A stretch of DNA of 36,044 nucleotides, from NCBI GenBank assembly GCA_964348185.1, contig CAYGBW010000114.1:1-36044 (forward strand), written 5' to 3'. The position numbers and the translations under genes were made by a program. Below are positions 17,054 to 24,565 of this stretch, one piece after another. Every line of letters starts with the position of its first letter. Position 1 is the stretch's first letter. Below the pieces are notes generated by a model, which was not told the DNA's origin, ran no database searches, and saw only the letters and a list, made by a program, of their open reading frames with translations. Source of the DNA: CAYGBW01 sp964348185 (GTDB lineage Bacteria; Desulfobacterota; BSN033; WVXP01).

Positions 17054-17539
17054 CTATAACCCGCTGAGGACCTCTTCCACGAACTCTCTGAGATCTTCGT
17101 TCTTCGTCATCATGGCGAGAATCTCAAGTTTCGATCTGAACCCCTGCTTTTCCATTGCAGCTCTCGCCTCATACTGCATTCTGAGGACCTCGATGGTTTC
17201 TCGAACCACGGTGGGGTCCTCATAGTCAAGGAGCAGAGAGAGGGTACTCCAGTCATCAGGGAGGCCGTATTCATCGAGGTAACTCTGCACGGCCTGGGCA
17301 AATCGGTCAGATCCATGGAGCGTATATATGGCGCTGTGGGCCGCCTTGTGCTTATCCGATCCCTTCTTCCCCATGAAGAGTTTCTCTGCTTCTTTTCGAT
17401 ACTGTTTTTGAAGCCAGCTGGACTGGGGAGATTTTCGTCTCCGTTCCGGTCTATCGTGGGATACATGAGAACTCCGACCCCTTCGTCGGTCTATCTCTCT
17501 CCAGCTCGGCCGTTCTTCATCGTCATAGTCCCGACCCAT
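17054..17539 (-). CDS. Conserved protein of unknown function, charged N-terminus and helical C-terminus
   Basis: A 161-residue protein. The N-terminal third is extremely charged and low in hydrophobics (DDEERPSWREIDRRRGRSSH), followed by SWLQKQYRKEAEKLFMGKKG and a helical C-terminal two thirds (DKHKAAHSAIYTLHGSDRF, LPDDWSTLSLLLDYEDPTVV, FRSKLEILAMMTKNEDLREF). The layout matches a small uncharacterised family I recall from deltaproteobacterial genomes; I cannot name a function. ATG 17539 is chosen over a frame starting at 17587 because GGGAG precedes it and the recalled family starts MGRYDDE-like. The WSTL...LLDYEDPTVV...L segment resembles HEAT-like helical pairs. It is the first gene of the minus-strand block. 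Confidence 0.62.
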   Translation of the reverse strand: MGRDYDDEERPSWREIDRRRGRSSHVSHDRPERRRKSPQSSWLQKQYRKEAEKLFMGKKGSDKHKAAHSAIYTLHGSDRFAQAVQSYLDEYGLPDDWSTLSLLLDYEDPTVVRETIEVLRMQYEARAAMEKQGFRSKLEILAMMTKNEDLREFVEEVLSGL

Positions 17540-17706
17540 ACCGCCATCTCCCTCATGTTCTCTCCATGAACGCCATGACTCTCCCAAGATCGCTGACCTC
17601 TCCCCTCACCCTTTCCCGCCGACCCGTATTCCAGAGACTGTCATGCTCAGAGCCACACCGATCAGGAAAAGCCTCCTTGCTGGCGTGATGGTTCCCCTCT
17701 CCAACT

Positions 17707-17739
17707 ACTTCCCATGATGCCCCAAAAGTCATGGGAAGT
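17707..17739. repeat. Perfect 11-bp inverted repeat between divergent genes
   Basis: ACTTCCCATGA (17707-17717) and TCATGGGAAGT (17729-17739) are exact reverse complements around an 11-base spacer. They sit between the divergent genes at 17539 (minus) and 17948 (plus), about 170-210 bp from each start. There is no T-run on either side. The dyad is the right size for a dimeric regulator or a stable RNA hairpin; neither can be proved from the sequence. The other 300 bp of this gap shows no gene. Confidence 0.5.
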
Positions 17740-17947
17740 CAACCTTTGACCCGCTGGTTGGGGTTAATATAATTGGAGGATATGAGTAAGCCTCGTGAGC
17801 GTTTTCCCAGGTCCATTCTGATTCCTGCCTTCTGACTCGTGACCCCTTTTTATGTGAGCCCAGCCCTTGCAGAACGCTTGCGGTATGTTTTCTATTCTCG
17901 ACCTGATTGTGCTATATTAGGGTATAATGAAAAGCAGGAGGTAACCC

Positions 17948-18415
17948 ATGGATGCAGTCTGCTACACCCTCGAGGGAGCCCTTGAGAAGGCCATTGAGCA
18001 GGAACAGAACAGTTTCGAAATATACCGGCAGGCAATTCGCATCGTGAAAGATCCCCAGGCACGAGTGGTCCTCAAGGAACTCGCCCTGGAGGAATTGGAA
18101 CACAAGCATACCCTGGAAAAGGCCCTGATCGGGGAGGCAGTGGCTCTCCATGAGGAAGGGGAATCCACAGGCCCAACCATGAATCTGACTTACTTCCTGG
18201 AAGAAAAACCCCTGAGTCCAACTTCTAGCCCCCAAGATGTGATGGTTTTTGCCATCCATGACGAGAAACGGTCGGTCGATTTCTACAAGGAGATGACCAC
18301 CCAGTGTGGCGGGGCGCCTATGGAGGACGTTTTTTCCAAACTGCAACAGGAAGAGACGAGGCACCTGGCTCGGCTGGAAGAAACGTACGAACAGCTTTAC
18401 ATGAGTCAGATGTAG
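17948..18415 (+). CDS. Ferritin-like domain protein (rubrerythrin type, without rubredoxin domain)
   Basis: A 155-residue four-helix di-iron protein. Iron-ligand glutamates are placed as expected: EKAIEQEQNSFEIYRQA (helix 1), LKELALEELEHKHTLEKAL with ExxEH-type EELEHKH (helix 2), VMVFAIHDEKRSVDFYKEM (helix 3) and LQQEETRHLARLEETYEQL with EExRH-type (helix 4). The C-terminal rubredoxin module of true rubrerythrin is absent. Family members reduce hydrogen peroxide or store iron. AGGAGG stands 6 bases before the ATG at 17948, and a TATAAT box lies at 17923-17928. Downstream genes encode a rubredoxin reductase-like flavoprotein and a separate rubredoxin, which could supply electrons. Confidence 0.82.
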   Translation: MDAVCYTLEGALEKAIEQEQNSFEIYRQAIRIVKDPQARVVLKELALEELEHKHTLEKALIGEAVALHEEGESTGPTMNLTYFLEEKPLSPTSSPQDVMVFAIHDEKRSVDFYKEMTTQCGGAPMEDVFSKLQQEETRHLARLEETYEQLYMSQM

Positions 18416-18488
18416 CCGACGTAGGTCGCTTCCCGGTCCTCTGGTATTTCCACCCCATCCATCGATTCACCATTCTCCCTGGGTGGGA

Positions 18489-18515
18489 CCCCGGTCTTGC
18501 CATCGGGGCTGTTTT
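18489..18515 (+). terminator. Possible rho-independent terminator after the ferritin-like gene
   Basis: CCCCGGT (18489-18495) and ATCGGGG (18502-18508) form a 7-bp stem with one G-T wobble and a CTTGCC loop, followed by CTGTTTT. It lies 75 bp past the stop of the ferritin-like gene and 77 bp before the next start. The T-run is short, so attenuation rather than full termination is possible. Confidence 0.35.
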
Positions 18516-18591
18516 GTGATGAATTATCGGGGACGTGGGAAGGGATGAGAAATACAAAGGGGCGTTCACGGAGAGACCCTGGAGCAATTCG

Positions 18592-19800
18592 ATGAAGAAA
18601 TATGTGATTATTGGGAACGGTGTTGCAGGAACGGCTGCTGCTGAGAGTATCCGTCAATCAGACAGAGAGGGAAAGATCGATATCTTCACCGATGAGCCCG
18701 CCCTTTTCTACACGCGAATCCGCTTGCCCGACTACATTGCTGGAGAGATCCAAGAAGAGAAGCTCATTCTTTGGAAACCCCAATGGTATCAGGAAAAAGG
18801 AATAGAGGTCCATCTCGAGGAGCCCGTTCAAAAAGTCGATCCAAAAAAGAAGGAGATTCACACGGCTAGGGGAACCCCTTACCCCTATGATCGCCTCCTT
18901 TTGGCGACGGGGAGTCACTCCTTTATCCCGCCTATCAAGGGTACGGAGAAACCTGGCGTCTTTGCTCTCCGATCCCTGAGAGACAGTCGACTCATCAGAG
19001 ACTATGCTGCCAAGGCGAAAAAAGCGGTTCTCATTGGGGGGGGCGTGCTCGGCCTGGAAGCGGGAAACGGATTAAGGAGGCTCGGTCTGGAGGTTGCCGT
19101 TGTTGAGTTCTTTCCGAGACTTCTCCCTCGACAGATGGACGTTCCTGGGGCAGAACTTCTCAAGGAGAAGATGGAAGCGATGGGGTTCAGTTTCTACCTG
19201 GGAGCCAGGTCGCAGGAAATCCAGGGGAAGGAGAAGGCCGAGGGGCTGGTTCTCGAAGGGGGTCAGATTCTCCCCTGCGATATGGTCCTGATTTCTGCAG
19301 GTGTCCGCCCCAACCTCGATCTGGCCAGACAACTCGGCCTTGCGGTTGACAAAGGCGTTCTCGTCAATGACCGGTTGGAGACTCAGGTTCCTGACGTCTA
19401 CGCCGCTGGAGACGTCATCGAGCACCGCGGCGTGTTCTATGGGATCTGGCCGGCCTCAGAAAAACAGGGGGAAATTGCCGGGATCAATATGGCTGGAGGC
19501 AGCGCCCTCTATGAAGGAACCGTGATGTCTAACCGTCTGAAAGTGGTCGGGATCGACCTGGTCTCCTCAGGGGACATAGACGTTGATGGAAAGCTGGAAA
19601 ACCTGCTAGCCAAGGACGAGAAGCGTTTTATCTATCGCAAGCTTGTGCTGAAGGACGACATCATCGTCGGGTGTATTCTCCTTGGGGATATCTCGGGGAA
19701 TCTCGAAATCCTTGAGGCCATGGAAAAGAAGACGAGCGTGGAAGCCTTTAGGAATGTTATTCTCGGAGAAGGGTTCGACTTCAAAAAACTAAAAAGCTGA
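18592..19800 (+). CDS. FAD-dependent NAD(P)H:rubredoxin-type oxidoreductase
   Basis: A 402-residue pyridine nucleotide-disulfide-type flavoprotein. FAD-binding GxGxxG is YVIIGNGVAGTAAAESI at the N-terminus; the NAD(P)-binding Rossmann motif is AVLIGGGVLGLEAGNGL (about residue 148); the second FAD motif is VPDVYAAGDVIEH. It lacks the redox-active CxxxxC of disulfide reductases, which fits rubredoxin or nitrite reductase-like flavoprotein reductases. ATG 18592 is chosen (the frame extends to 18535) because GGAG precedes it by 8 bases and the Rossmann strand begins at residue 3. The rubredoxin gene starts 10 bp after its stop, so the two almost certainly work as an electron-transfer pair. Confidence 0.85.
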   Translation: MKKYVIIGNGVAGTAAAESIRQSDREGKIDIFTDEPALFYTRIRLPDYIAGEIQEEKLILWKPQWYQEKGIEVHLEEPVQKVDPKKKEIHTARGTPYPYDRLLLATGSHSFIPPIKGTEKPGVFALRSLRDSRLIRDYAAKAKKAVLIGGGVLGLEAGNGLRRLGLEVAVVEFFPRLLPRQMDVPGAELLKEKMEAMGFSFYLGARSQEIQGKEKAEGLVLEGGQILPCDMVLISAGVRPNLDLARQLGLAVDKGVLVNDRLETQVPDVYAAGDVIEHRGVFYGIWPASEKQGEIAGINMAGGSALYEGTVMSNRLKVVGIDLVSSGDIDVDGKLENLLAKDEKRFIYRKLVLKDDIIVGCILLGDISGNLEILEAMEKKTSVEAFRNVILGEGFDFKKLKS

Positions 19801-19810
19801 GGAGGAAGGG

Positions 19811-19969
19811 ATGGAAAAATGGGAGTGTACGGTTTGCGGATATGTCTATGACCCGCCAAACGGTGATCCAGACAATGGAGTCGATCCAGGAACCCCTTTC
19901 GAAAAGGTGCCCGATGATTGGGTCTGCCCGGTGTGCGGGGCAGCCAAGGATCAATTCGAAAAGCAGTGA
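19811..19969 (+). CDS. Rubredoxin
   Basis: A complete 52-residue rubredoxin. Both iron-binding loops are intact: WECTVCGYVYDP (CxxCGYxYDP) and DWVCPVCGAAKDQFE (CPxCGxxKxxF). The conserved aspartate- and glycine-rich middle (NGDPDNGVDPGTPF) and the single Trp before the second loop are present. The protein carries one electron on a mononuclear Fe(Cys)4 centre in the cytoplasm. GAGGAAGGG precedes the ATG at 19811, and the gene follows the flavoprotein by 10 bp. Likely electron route: NAD(P)H to flavoprotein to rubredoxin to an oxygen or peroxide reductase such as the ferritin-like protein two genes upstream. Confidence 0.96.
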   Translation: MEKWECTVCGYVYDPPNGDPDNGVDPGTPFEKVPDDWVCPVCGAAKDQFEKQ

Positions 19970-20393
19970 GGGTGGCGAGGTTCTCCTCGGCCCCAACTCT
20001 TCGGTGAATCCCAAACAGAGGAATGATATCCCATACGGCAGCAATGATGAGCGGTTAACCATCTGCCTCAACGGGTTGGCCGAAGGGGTGCTTTCACAAT
20101 TGCGGCCACTCCCATCGGGAGACGGATGAGGAACAGAGGGCGTCCGAATCTCTGAACCCTTTCGAGGATGGGAAGAAAGGGTGCGGTGTTTGCCTCGAAT
20201 TTTCTCCGGGAACCCTGGGGTGCCCCCTCCGGATGTCAACGACTGTCCGAACTCACATTCCCAATCCCCTGGCAGTCTCCTCCCCATTTTCGGCTCGAAT
20301 CTGCTGTCGGCTCAATGGTGATCGCTAAAGGCCTATTCTTGCTCTGGAAAAGAGCTGCAATCCTTTACCAGACCCCGAGAGAGAGGAGCAGCT
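19970..20393. other. Intergenic stretch, no gene recognised
   Basis: About 424 bp between rubredoxin and the acyl-CoA dehydrogenase gene. The open frames here have no recognisable protein features and no ribosome binding sites of note. No convincing hairpin with a T-run and no clear sigma-70 box pair was found; the stretch is GC-normal. Confidence 0.4.
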
Positions 20394-21560
20394 ATGGAAG
20401 CAAACGAGGCGGTAGACTACTTCCAGGTTGAGTCACTTCTGACTGACGAGGAGAGGCTTTTCAGAGACAGGGTTCGAGAATTCGTGGATGAGGAATGCAT
20501 GTCCATCATTGCGGGTCATTTCGATAGAGGGACCTTCCCGACGAAACTCATTCCGAGGATGGCCAACATGAAACTGTTCGGTCTCCACGTGGAGGGATAT
20601 GGCTGTAAGAGGGAAAGCCATGTGACTTATGGGTTGATCTGTCAGGAACTGGGGCGCTGCGATAGTGGCTTAAGAGCCATGTTTTCTGTTCAGAACTCCC
20701 TGGCCATGTATCCCATCTATACCTTGGGTTCTGAAAACCAGCGGAGAAAATGGCTTCCTAAGATGGCACGAGGAGAAGTCATCGGCTGCTTCGGCCTTTC
20801 TGAACCTGATTTCGGCTCGAATCCTTCGGGGATGACCACCCGCGCGGCAAGACACGGTGATCGATACATTCTCAACGGGACCAAGATGTGGATCACCAAC
20901 GGGTCGGTCGCTCGTGTCGCGGTGGTTTGGGCAAAAACCGACGGGGAGATCCGGGGGTTCTTGGTGGAAGCGGGGACTCCCGGGTTTCAGTCTACCGAGA
21001 TACGGCGGAAGTTCTCCTATCGAACGTCTTCCACATCCCTTTTGACATTCAAAGACTGCGAAATCCCAAGAGAAAACATGCTTCCAAAGGCCAGGGGCTT
21101 TAAATCTGTCTTTCAATGTCTCAACCATGCCCGCTACGGGGTCGCCTGGGGTGCCCTGGGTTCGGCCATCGCGTGCTACGGGACGGCAAAGGCTTTTGCT
21201 CACAAGAGGGAGGTCTTCGAGAAACCTATAGCCGCTTACCAACTCGTTCAGGAGCGCCTGGTTCGAATGGTCGTTGAGATCACAAAGGCGCAGTTACTCA
21301 CCCACCATCTGGGCAGGCTACTCGATCAAAACAGAGCGAGCCATTCCCAGATCTCACTTGCCAAGCTGAATAATGTGCGGGAGGCCATGAAAATAGCCCG
21401 AATGGCCCGAGACATCCTCGGGGCCCGAGGCATTCTGGCCGATCACCACGTTATTCGTCACCTCTGCGACCTTGAAGCCATCAGCACCCTAGAGGGGACG
21501 GAAAGCATGCATACGCTGATCCTCGGGCAGGATATCACCGGGATCTCGGCACTCCGTTAG
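20394..21560 (+). CDS. gcdH: Glutaryl-CoA dehydrogenase-type acyl-CoA dehydrogenase
   Basis: A 388-residue FAD acyl-CoA dehydrogenase that follows glutaryl-CoA dehydrogenase closely: ECMSIIAGHFDRGTFPTKLI, GCFGLSEPDFGSNPSGMTTR, ILNGTKMWITNG, VVWAKTDGEIRGFLVE, LNHARYGVAWGALGSA, ARDILGARGILADHHVIRHL, and finally STLEGTESMHTLILGQDITG, where the Glu of LEGT is the catalytic base. The enzyme oxidises glutaryl-CoA to glutaconyl-CoA or, if decarboxylating, to crotonyl-CoA, in lysine, tryptophan or benzoate degradation. Anaerobes often carry a non-decarboxylating type; which one this is cannot be told by eye. GAGAGGAGCAGCT precedes the ATG at 20394. No ETF genes are adjacent. Confidence 0.87.
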   Translation: MEANEAVDYFQVESLLTDEERLFRDRVREFVDEECMSIIAGHFDRGTFPTKLIPRMANMKLFGLHVEGYGCKRESHVTYGLICQELGRCDSGLRAMFSVQNSLAMYPIYTLGSENQRRKWLPKMARGEVIGCFGLSEPDFGSNPSGMTTRAARHGDRYILNGTKMWITNGSVARVAVVWAKTDGEIRGFLVEAGTPGFQSTEIRRKFSYRTSSTSLLTFKDCEIPRENMLPKARGFKSVFQCLNHARYGVAWGALGSAIACYGTAKAFAHKREVFEKPIAAYQLVQERLVRMVVEITKAQLLTHHLGRLLDQNRASHSQISLAKLNNVREAMKIARMARDILGARGILADHHVIRHLCDLEAISTLEGTESMHTLILGQDITGISALR

Positions 21561-21595
21561 ATGCTCCTTCGCGCAAGGGCCTGGTAGCGATCCCG

Positions 21596-21676
21596 ATGGA
21601 GCCGGGCTGCGTTGGAATGTCAGCGGAAGAAGAAGAGGATTTTGTGGCTAAGGTCGCTGAAAAGGTGAAGGCCTAA
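21596..21676 (+). pseudogene. Short protein-like reading frame, possible 3' remnant of an unknown gene
   Basis: Just after gcdH, a frame that is open from inside the gcdH 3' end reads GLVAIPMEPGCVGMSAEEEE and DFVAKVAEKVKA before a TAA at 21674-21676. The amphipathic, acidic-basic ending looks like a genuine protein C-terminus rather than random sequence. No start with a ribosome binding site is visible (ATG 21596 is internal to the pattern). It may be the tail of a gene whose front part was lost when this region was rearranged. I do not recognise the family, and the call is weak. Confidence 0.25.
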
Positions 21677-21695
21677 AACTGTAGAAATAGAGAAT

Positions 21696-22079
21696 CTATG
21701 TGTTCAGTTTACGATCCCAGTCAAACTCCCGCGTGGTCACCGTGTGTTCCATCCGCTGAATGCGACGCTCTAAGTTATCATATCTCCGTTTTAGCCGGTC
21801 GATCGCCCCTTTTCTTGAATAGACGTAGCTGTCATAGAACTCCTGCTGATCATCCGTTTGGATGGGTATGACCGGTTCTGGCTTCATCAAGAGGGCAGCA
21901 ATGAAGTACAATGCCATAATCGGCCAGAATCCACTGAAAAAAAGCAGGATGAGCACGATGGCTCGGGTCCAAAAAACAGAGAAATCGAAATATTCGGCAA
22001 TGCCCCTACACACACCCAGTATGATGCCGTTGCGCGAACGATAGAGCCCTCCGCGAAGGATCCTCTCAAATCGTCTCAT
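21696..22079 (-). CDS. pspC: Phage shock protein C (PspC domain)
   Basis: A 127-residue protein with the PspC N-terminal motif LYRSRNGIILGVCRGIAEYF followed by FSVFWTRAIVLILLFFSGFW and a transmembrane stretch (IMALYFIAALLM). The C-terminal half is a charged helix (RLKRRYDNLERRIQRMEHTV), likely a coiled coil facing PspB or PspA. PspC is an inner-membrane sensor that releases PspF from PspA inhibition under envelope stress. The ATG at 22079 overlaps the pspB stop by 4 bp (ATGA), showing translational coupling. Confidence 0.88.
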   Translation of the reverse strand: MRRFERILRGGLYRSRNGIILGVCRGIAEYFDFSVFWTRAIVLILLFFSGFWPIMALYFIAALLMKPEPVIPIQTDDQQEFYDSYVYSRKGAIDRLKRRYDNLERRIQRMEHTVTTREFDWDRKLNT

Positions 22080-22324
22080 GATCCCCGGTCCTTTCTTTTG
22101 CGATCCAGAATGATGGTTTCCAGAGCCTCCACCCGCTCTTCGATTCGGGATAGCCCCTGATATATCTCTTGAATCGTCTTGGCCTCTTCGGCTTGCAGTT
22201 TCTGACCTTTACGGGACAACCCCCCTTTTAGGATCTTGATGGCCATGAGGATGGTACTTCCAATAATGGCCAGTGCCAGCACAGAACCTCCAAAAACGAT
22301 AGCCACAATCAGAACCCCTTGCAT
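22076..22324 (-). CDS. pspB: Phage shock protein B
   Basis: An 82-residue protein (with ATG 22324) with one N-terminal transmembrane helix (GVLIVAIVFGGSVLALAIIG) and a C-terminal coiled coil (ETIILDRKRK region, EEAKTIQEIYQGLSRIEERVEAL). This is the PspB layout. ATG 22324 is preferred over the longer frame start at 22360 because it places the helix at the N-terminus and GAGTG precedes it. Works with PspC in sensing membrane stress. About 185 bp without a gene separate it from pspA. Confidence 0.8.
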   Translation of the reverse strand: MQGVLIVAIVFGGSVLALAIIGSTILMAIKILKGGLSRKGQKLQAEEAKTIQEIYQGLSRIEERVEALETIILDRKRKDRGS

Positions 22325-22508
22325 GGTTGAATTCACTCCCGCTCGTATTCTGCAGATCAACGTCTCAAATCGAAGGAACCAGAAGAATCATTCCTTGTGT
22401 ACCCGCCCTTTCCTTGCCCCTGCTGGATTCCGGAACCTTGGCTTTTTCCTGTGCCTCTTCTTGAACTGTAAAACCGATTCAACAGTATAGCAATCTACGG
22501 GTAGAAAT

Positions 22509-23192
22509 CTATGATGTGGAAGCAGTTTTGTCCTCCTTTGCAAGAGAGGACTTCAGGCTTTGCAGTTCCTTTTCAATCTCCTCGTCAACGGCGAGGGTAT
22601 CCAGATCACCTTCCAGGGTGGGTTTCCTCCCGAAATTGACCAGATCAGCTTCGGCTTCCATTCTTTCGATACGGTTCTCCAGTTCCTCGAACTTGATGAT
22701 GGCCTCAGAGGTATCCATGCGACGGATTTCTTCCTGGGCGCGCCTTTTTCTGTTTGCATGAATGTGCCGTTGCACGAGGACACGCTGTTTTTCCCGTGCA
22801 GCCCCGAGTTTATCCTCAAGCTGCCGAATGTCATCCTGATACTCCTCGACCAAGCCGTCGCACTCAAGCAACTCTTTCTTAAGGGCATCCGCTCGGTCGG
22901 AGTATCTTCGCTTTTCCATCAGCGCTTCCCGTGCCAGATCGTCTCGGTCTTTGCTCACCGCAAGGGCTGCCCTGTCTTCCCAGTACTTCTCCCGGGACTG
23001 GACCTCATCGAGCTGACGCTGAACCTTCTTGCTGTTCGCCATGACCCCAGCGCACGACGCTTTGATTTCAACCAGGGTGTCTTCCATCTCACGGATCATG
23101 AGTTTGATCAGCTTTTCCGGATCTTCCGCCTTATCGAGCATGGCGTTGATATTGGAACTGACAATATCACGAAAGCGTGTGAAAATCCCCAT
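22509..23192 (-). CDS. pspA: Phage shock protein A (PspA/IM30 family)
   Basis: A 227-residue all-helical coiled-coil protein that coats damaged inner membrane and inhibits PspF. The family start GIFTRFRDIVSSNINAMLDK (amphipathic membrane-binding helix 1) and LIKLMIREMEDTLVEIKASC are typical, as are the long heptad runs that follow (EVQSREKYWEDRAALAVSKD). Length equals E. coli PspA (222). The ATG 23192 is preferred over GTG 23195: GGAGG lies 7 bases before it. The gene is expressed from the sigma-54 promoter at 23231-23246. Confidence 0.91.
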   Translation of the reverse strand: MGIFTRFRDIVSSNINAMLDKAEDPEKLIKLMIREMEDTLVEIKASCAGVMANSKKVQRQLDEVQSREKYWEDRAALAVSKDRDDLAREALMEKRRYSDRADALKKELLECDGLVEEYQDDIRQLEDKLGAAREKQRVLVQRHIHANRKRRAQEEIRRMDTSEAIIKFEELENRIERMEAEADLVNFGRKPTLEGDLDTLAVDEEIEKELQSLKSSLAKEDKTASTS

Positions 23193-23230
23193 CACATAAC
23201 CTCCATTCTGCTGGTTTTACCAGACCGAGA

Positions 23231-23246
23231 GGCACGAATTATGCCA
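23231..23246 (-). promoter_or_regulatory. Sigma-54 promoter of pspA
   Basis: On the minus strand the sequence TGGCATAATTCGTGCC (23246 to 23231) matches the -24/-12 consensus TGGCAC-N5-TTGC. The invariant GG and GC doublets are exactly 10 bases apart. The box is about 40 bp upstream of the pspA start, giving an expected start of transcription near 23220. PspF, encoded divergently, is the expected activator. Confidence 0.75.
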
Positions 23247-23293
23247 AGACCCAATTCTCCCTAAAAACCTTGGAATTTCAAAAGGTTCAGAAC

Positions 23294-23323
23294 TTGACGG
23301 GCAACAAAACTTTGTGGTATAAT
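23294..23323 (+). promoter_or_regulatory. Sigma-70 promoter of pspF
   Basis: TTGACG (23294-23299) and TATAAT (23318-23323) are separated by 18 bases, a near-consensus sigma-70 promoter. Transcription would begin near 23330, about 40 bp before the chosen pspF ATG at 23369. It lies about 50 bp upstream of the divergent pspA sigma-54 promoter, the usual arrangement for self-regulated pspF. Confidence 0.66.
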
Positions 23324-23368
23324 TTGCTAGAACTTAGCTATTTGTGCTATTATATCACGATTCTCACC

Positions 23369-24421
23369 ATGAAGAAAAACCTGAGATCTCCCTTGAGCGA
23401 GCGTAGCCAGCTGAAACCCTCTGTGGAGCCGGTCGAGGCGCTGGGGCAGTCCGAAGTCTTCCTGGATTTCCAGGAACGCCTTTCCCGGGTTGCACCCATC
23501 GATCGACCTGTGCTGCTCATGGGGGAACGGGGGACCGGAAAGGAACTGGCTGCCCGGAGGTTGCATTTTCTTTCGAACCGATGGGAACGCCCACTGTTGG
23601 CACTCAATTGTTCCGCCCTCACCCCTTCCCTCATCGAATCAGAACTATTCGGATACGAAAAAGGGGCATTTACCGGTGCTGAAAGACGACGGGCCGGTAG
23701 GTTTGAGGCTGCTGACGGGGGGACTCTCTTTCTGGATGAAATCGGAAGCATCCCTCTGGAAGTGCAGGAGAAAATCCTGCGGGTCGTGGAATACGGCACA
23801 TTCGAACGGGTTGGGAGTTCAGAGCGTGTTGAAGTGGACGTGCGAATCATCGCGGCGACAAACGCTGACCTGAAAGCGCTTGCAGAAGAAGGCCGATTCA
23901 AGCAGGATCTGCTCGATCGACTCTCCTTCGAAGTGCTTTTTCTGCCAGCTCTGAGAGAACGGAATGGGGATATTCTCCTGCTGGCAAACCATTTTGCAGC
24001 GAGGATGGCGTTTGAACTGGGCTGGGAAGAAATACCCCAATTCAGTGACGAAGCCATTGTGGCCCTTGAGAGTTACTGCTGGCCCGGGAATGTGCGTGAA
24101 CTGAAAAACCTGGTTGAGCGTGCGGTGTATCGATCCGATTCAGTGCTGATCGCCCATGTTGTCTTCGACCCATTTCGTTCTCCCCAAGGGGAGCACCGCC
24201 TACGGAGGGAAGAAGGTCACCCCGTCGAAACGGAGAGGCCCTCGATAGATGGCCTTATGGAAAACCCCCTTAAAGAGGCTGTTCGTGGACTAGAGATTCG
24301 CCTTCTGCGGAAGGCCCTTAAAGAGTCGAAATACAATCAACGAAAAGCCGCCCAGGTTTTGGGGTTGACTTACCATCAATTTCGAGGATTATATCGTAAA
24401 TACATTGAGGAGATTGAATGA
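23369..24421 (+). CDS. pspF: Psp operon activator PspF, sigma-54-dependent enhancer-binding protein
   Basis: A 350-residue AAA+ activator without a receiver domain, as in PspF. Walker A is LLMGERGTGKELAARRLHF; the sigma-54 contact loop GAFTGA sits in YEKGAFTGAERRRAGRFEA; Walker B is GGTLFLDEIGSIPLE; the arginine-finger region is DLLDRLSFEVLFLPALRER; CWPGNVRELKNLVERAVYRS follows. The C-terminal helix-turn-helix is SKYNQRKAAQVLGLTYHQFR. The frame is open from 23270, but ATG 23369 is preferred because it follows the promoter and starts just before the recognised domain. It activates pspABC under membrane stress and is kept off by PspA. Confidence 0.88.
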   Translation: MKKNLRSPLSERSQLKPSVEPVEALGQSEVFLDFQERLSRVAPIDRPVLLMGERGTGKELAARRLHFLSNRWERPLLALNCSALTPSLIESELFGYEKGAFTGAERRRAGRFEAADGGTLFLDEIGSIPLEVQEKILRVVEYGTFERVGSSERVEVDVRIIAATNADLKALAEEGRFKQDLLDRLSFEVLFLPALRERNGDILLLANHFAARMAFELGWEEIPQFSDEAIVALESYCWPGNVRELKNLVERAVYRSDSVLIAHVVFDPFRSPQGEHRLRREEGHPVETERPSIDGLMENPLKEAVRGLEIRLLRKALKESKYNQRKAAQVLGLTYHQFRGLYRKYIEEIE

Positions 24422-24565
24422 TCGGTCCCTCAAAAAGGTCACCGCTTGACCCCGCCAACATAGCCGGGCAAGGGAATGAGAGGGCAGCACTCAAGAATCT
24501 CAGGGGAATTGAGAGGCGATGTATCTTTTTTGACACGCCTCCGTCTATACGAGCAAGACTAGGGC

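Noticed and set aside
19842..20129. 95-codon plus-strand frame overlapping rubredoxin
   Set aside because: It is the shifted frame of the rubredoxin gene, continuing into non-coding sequence.
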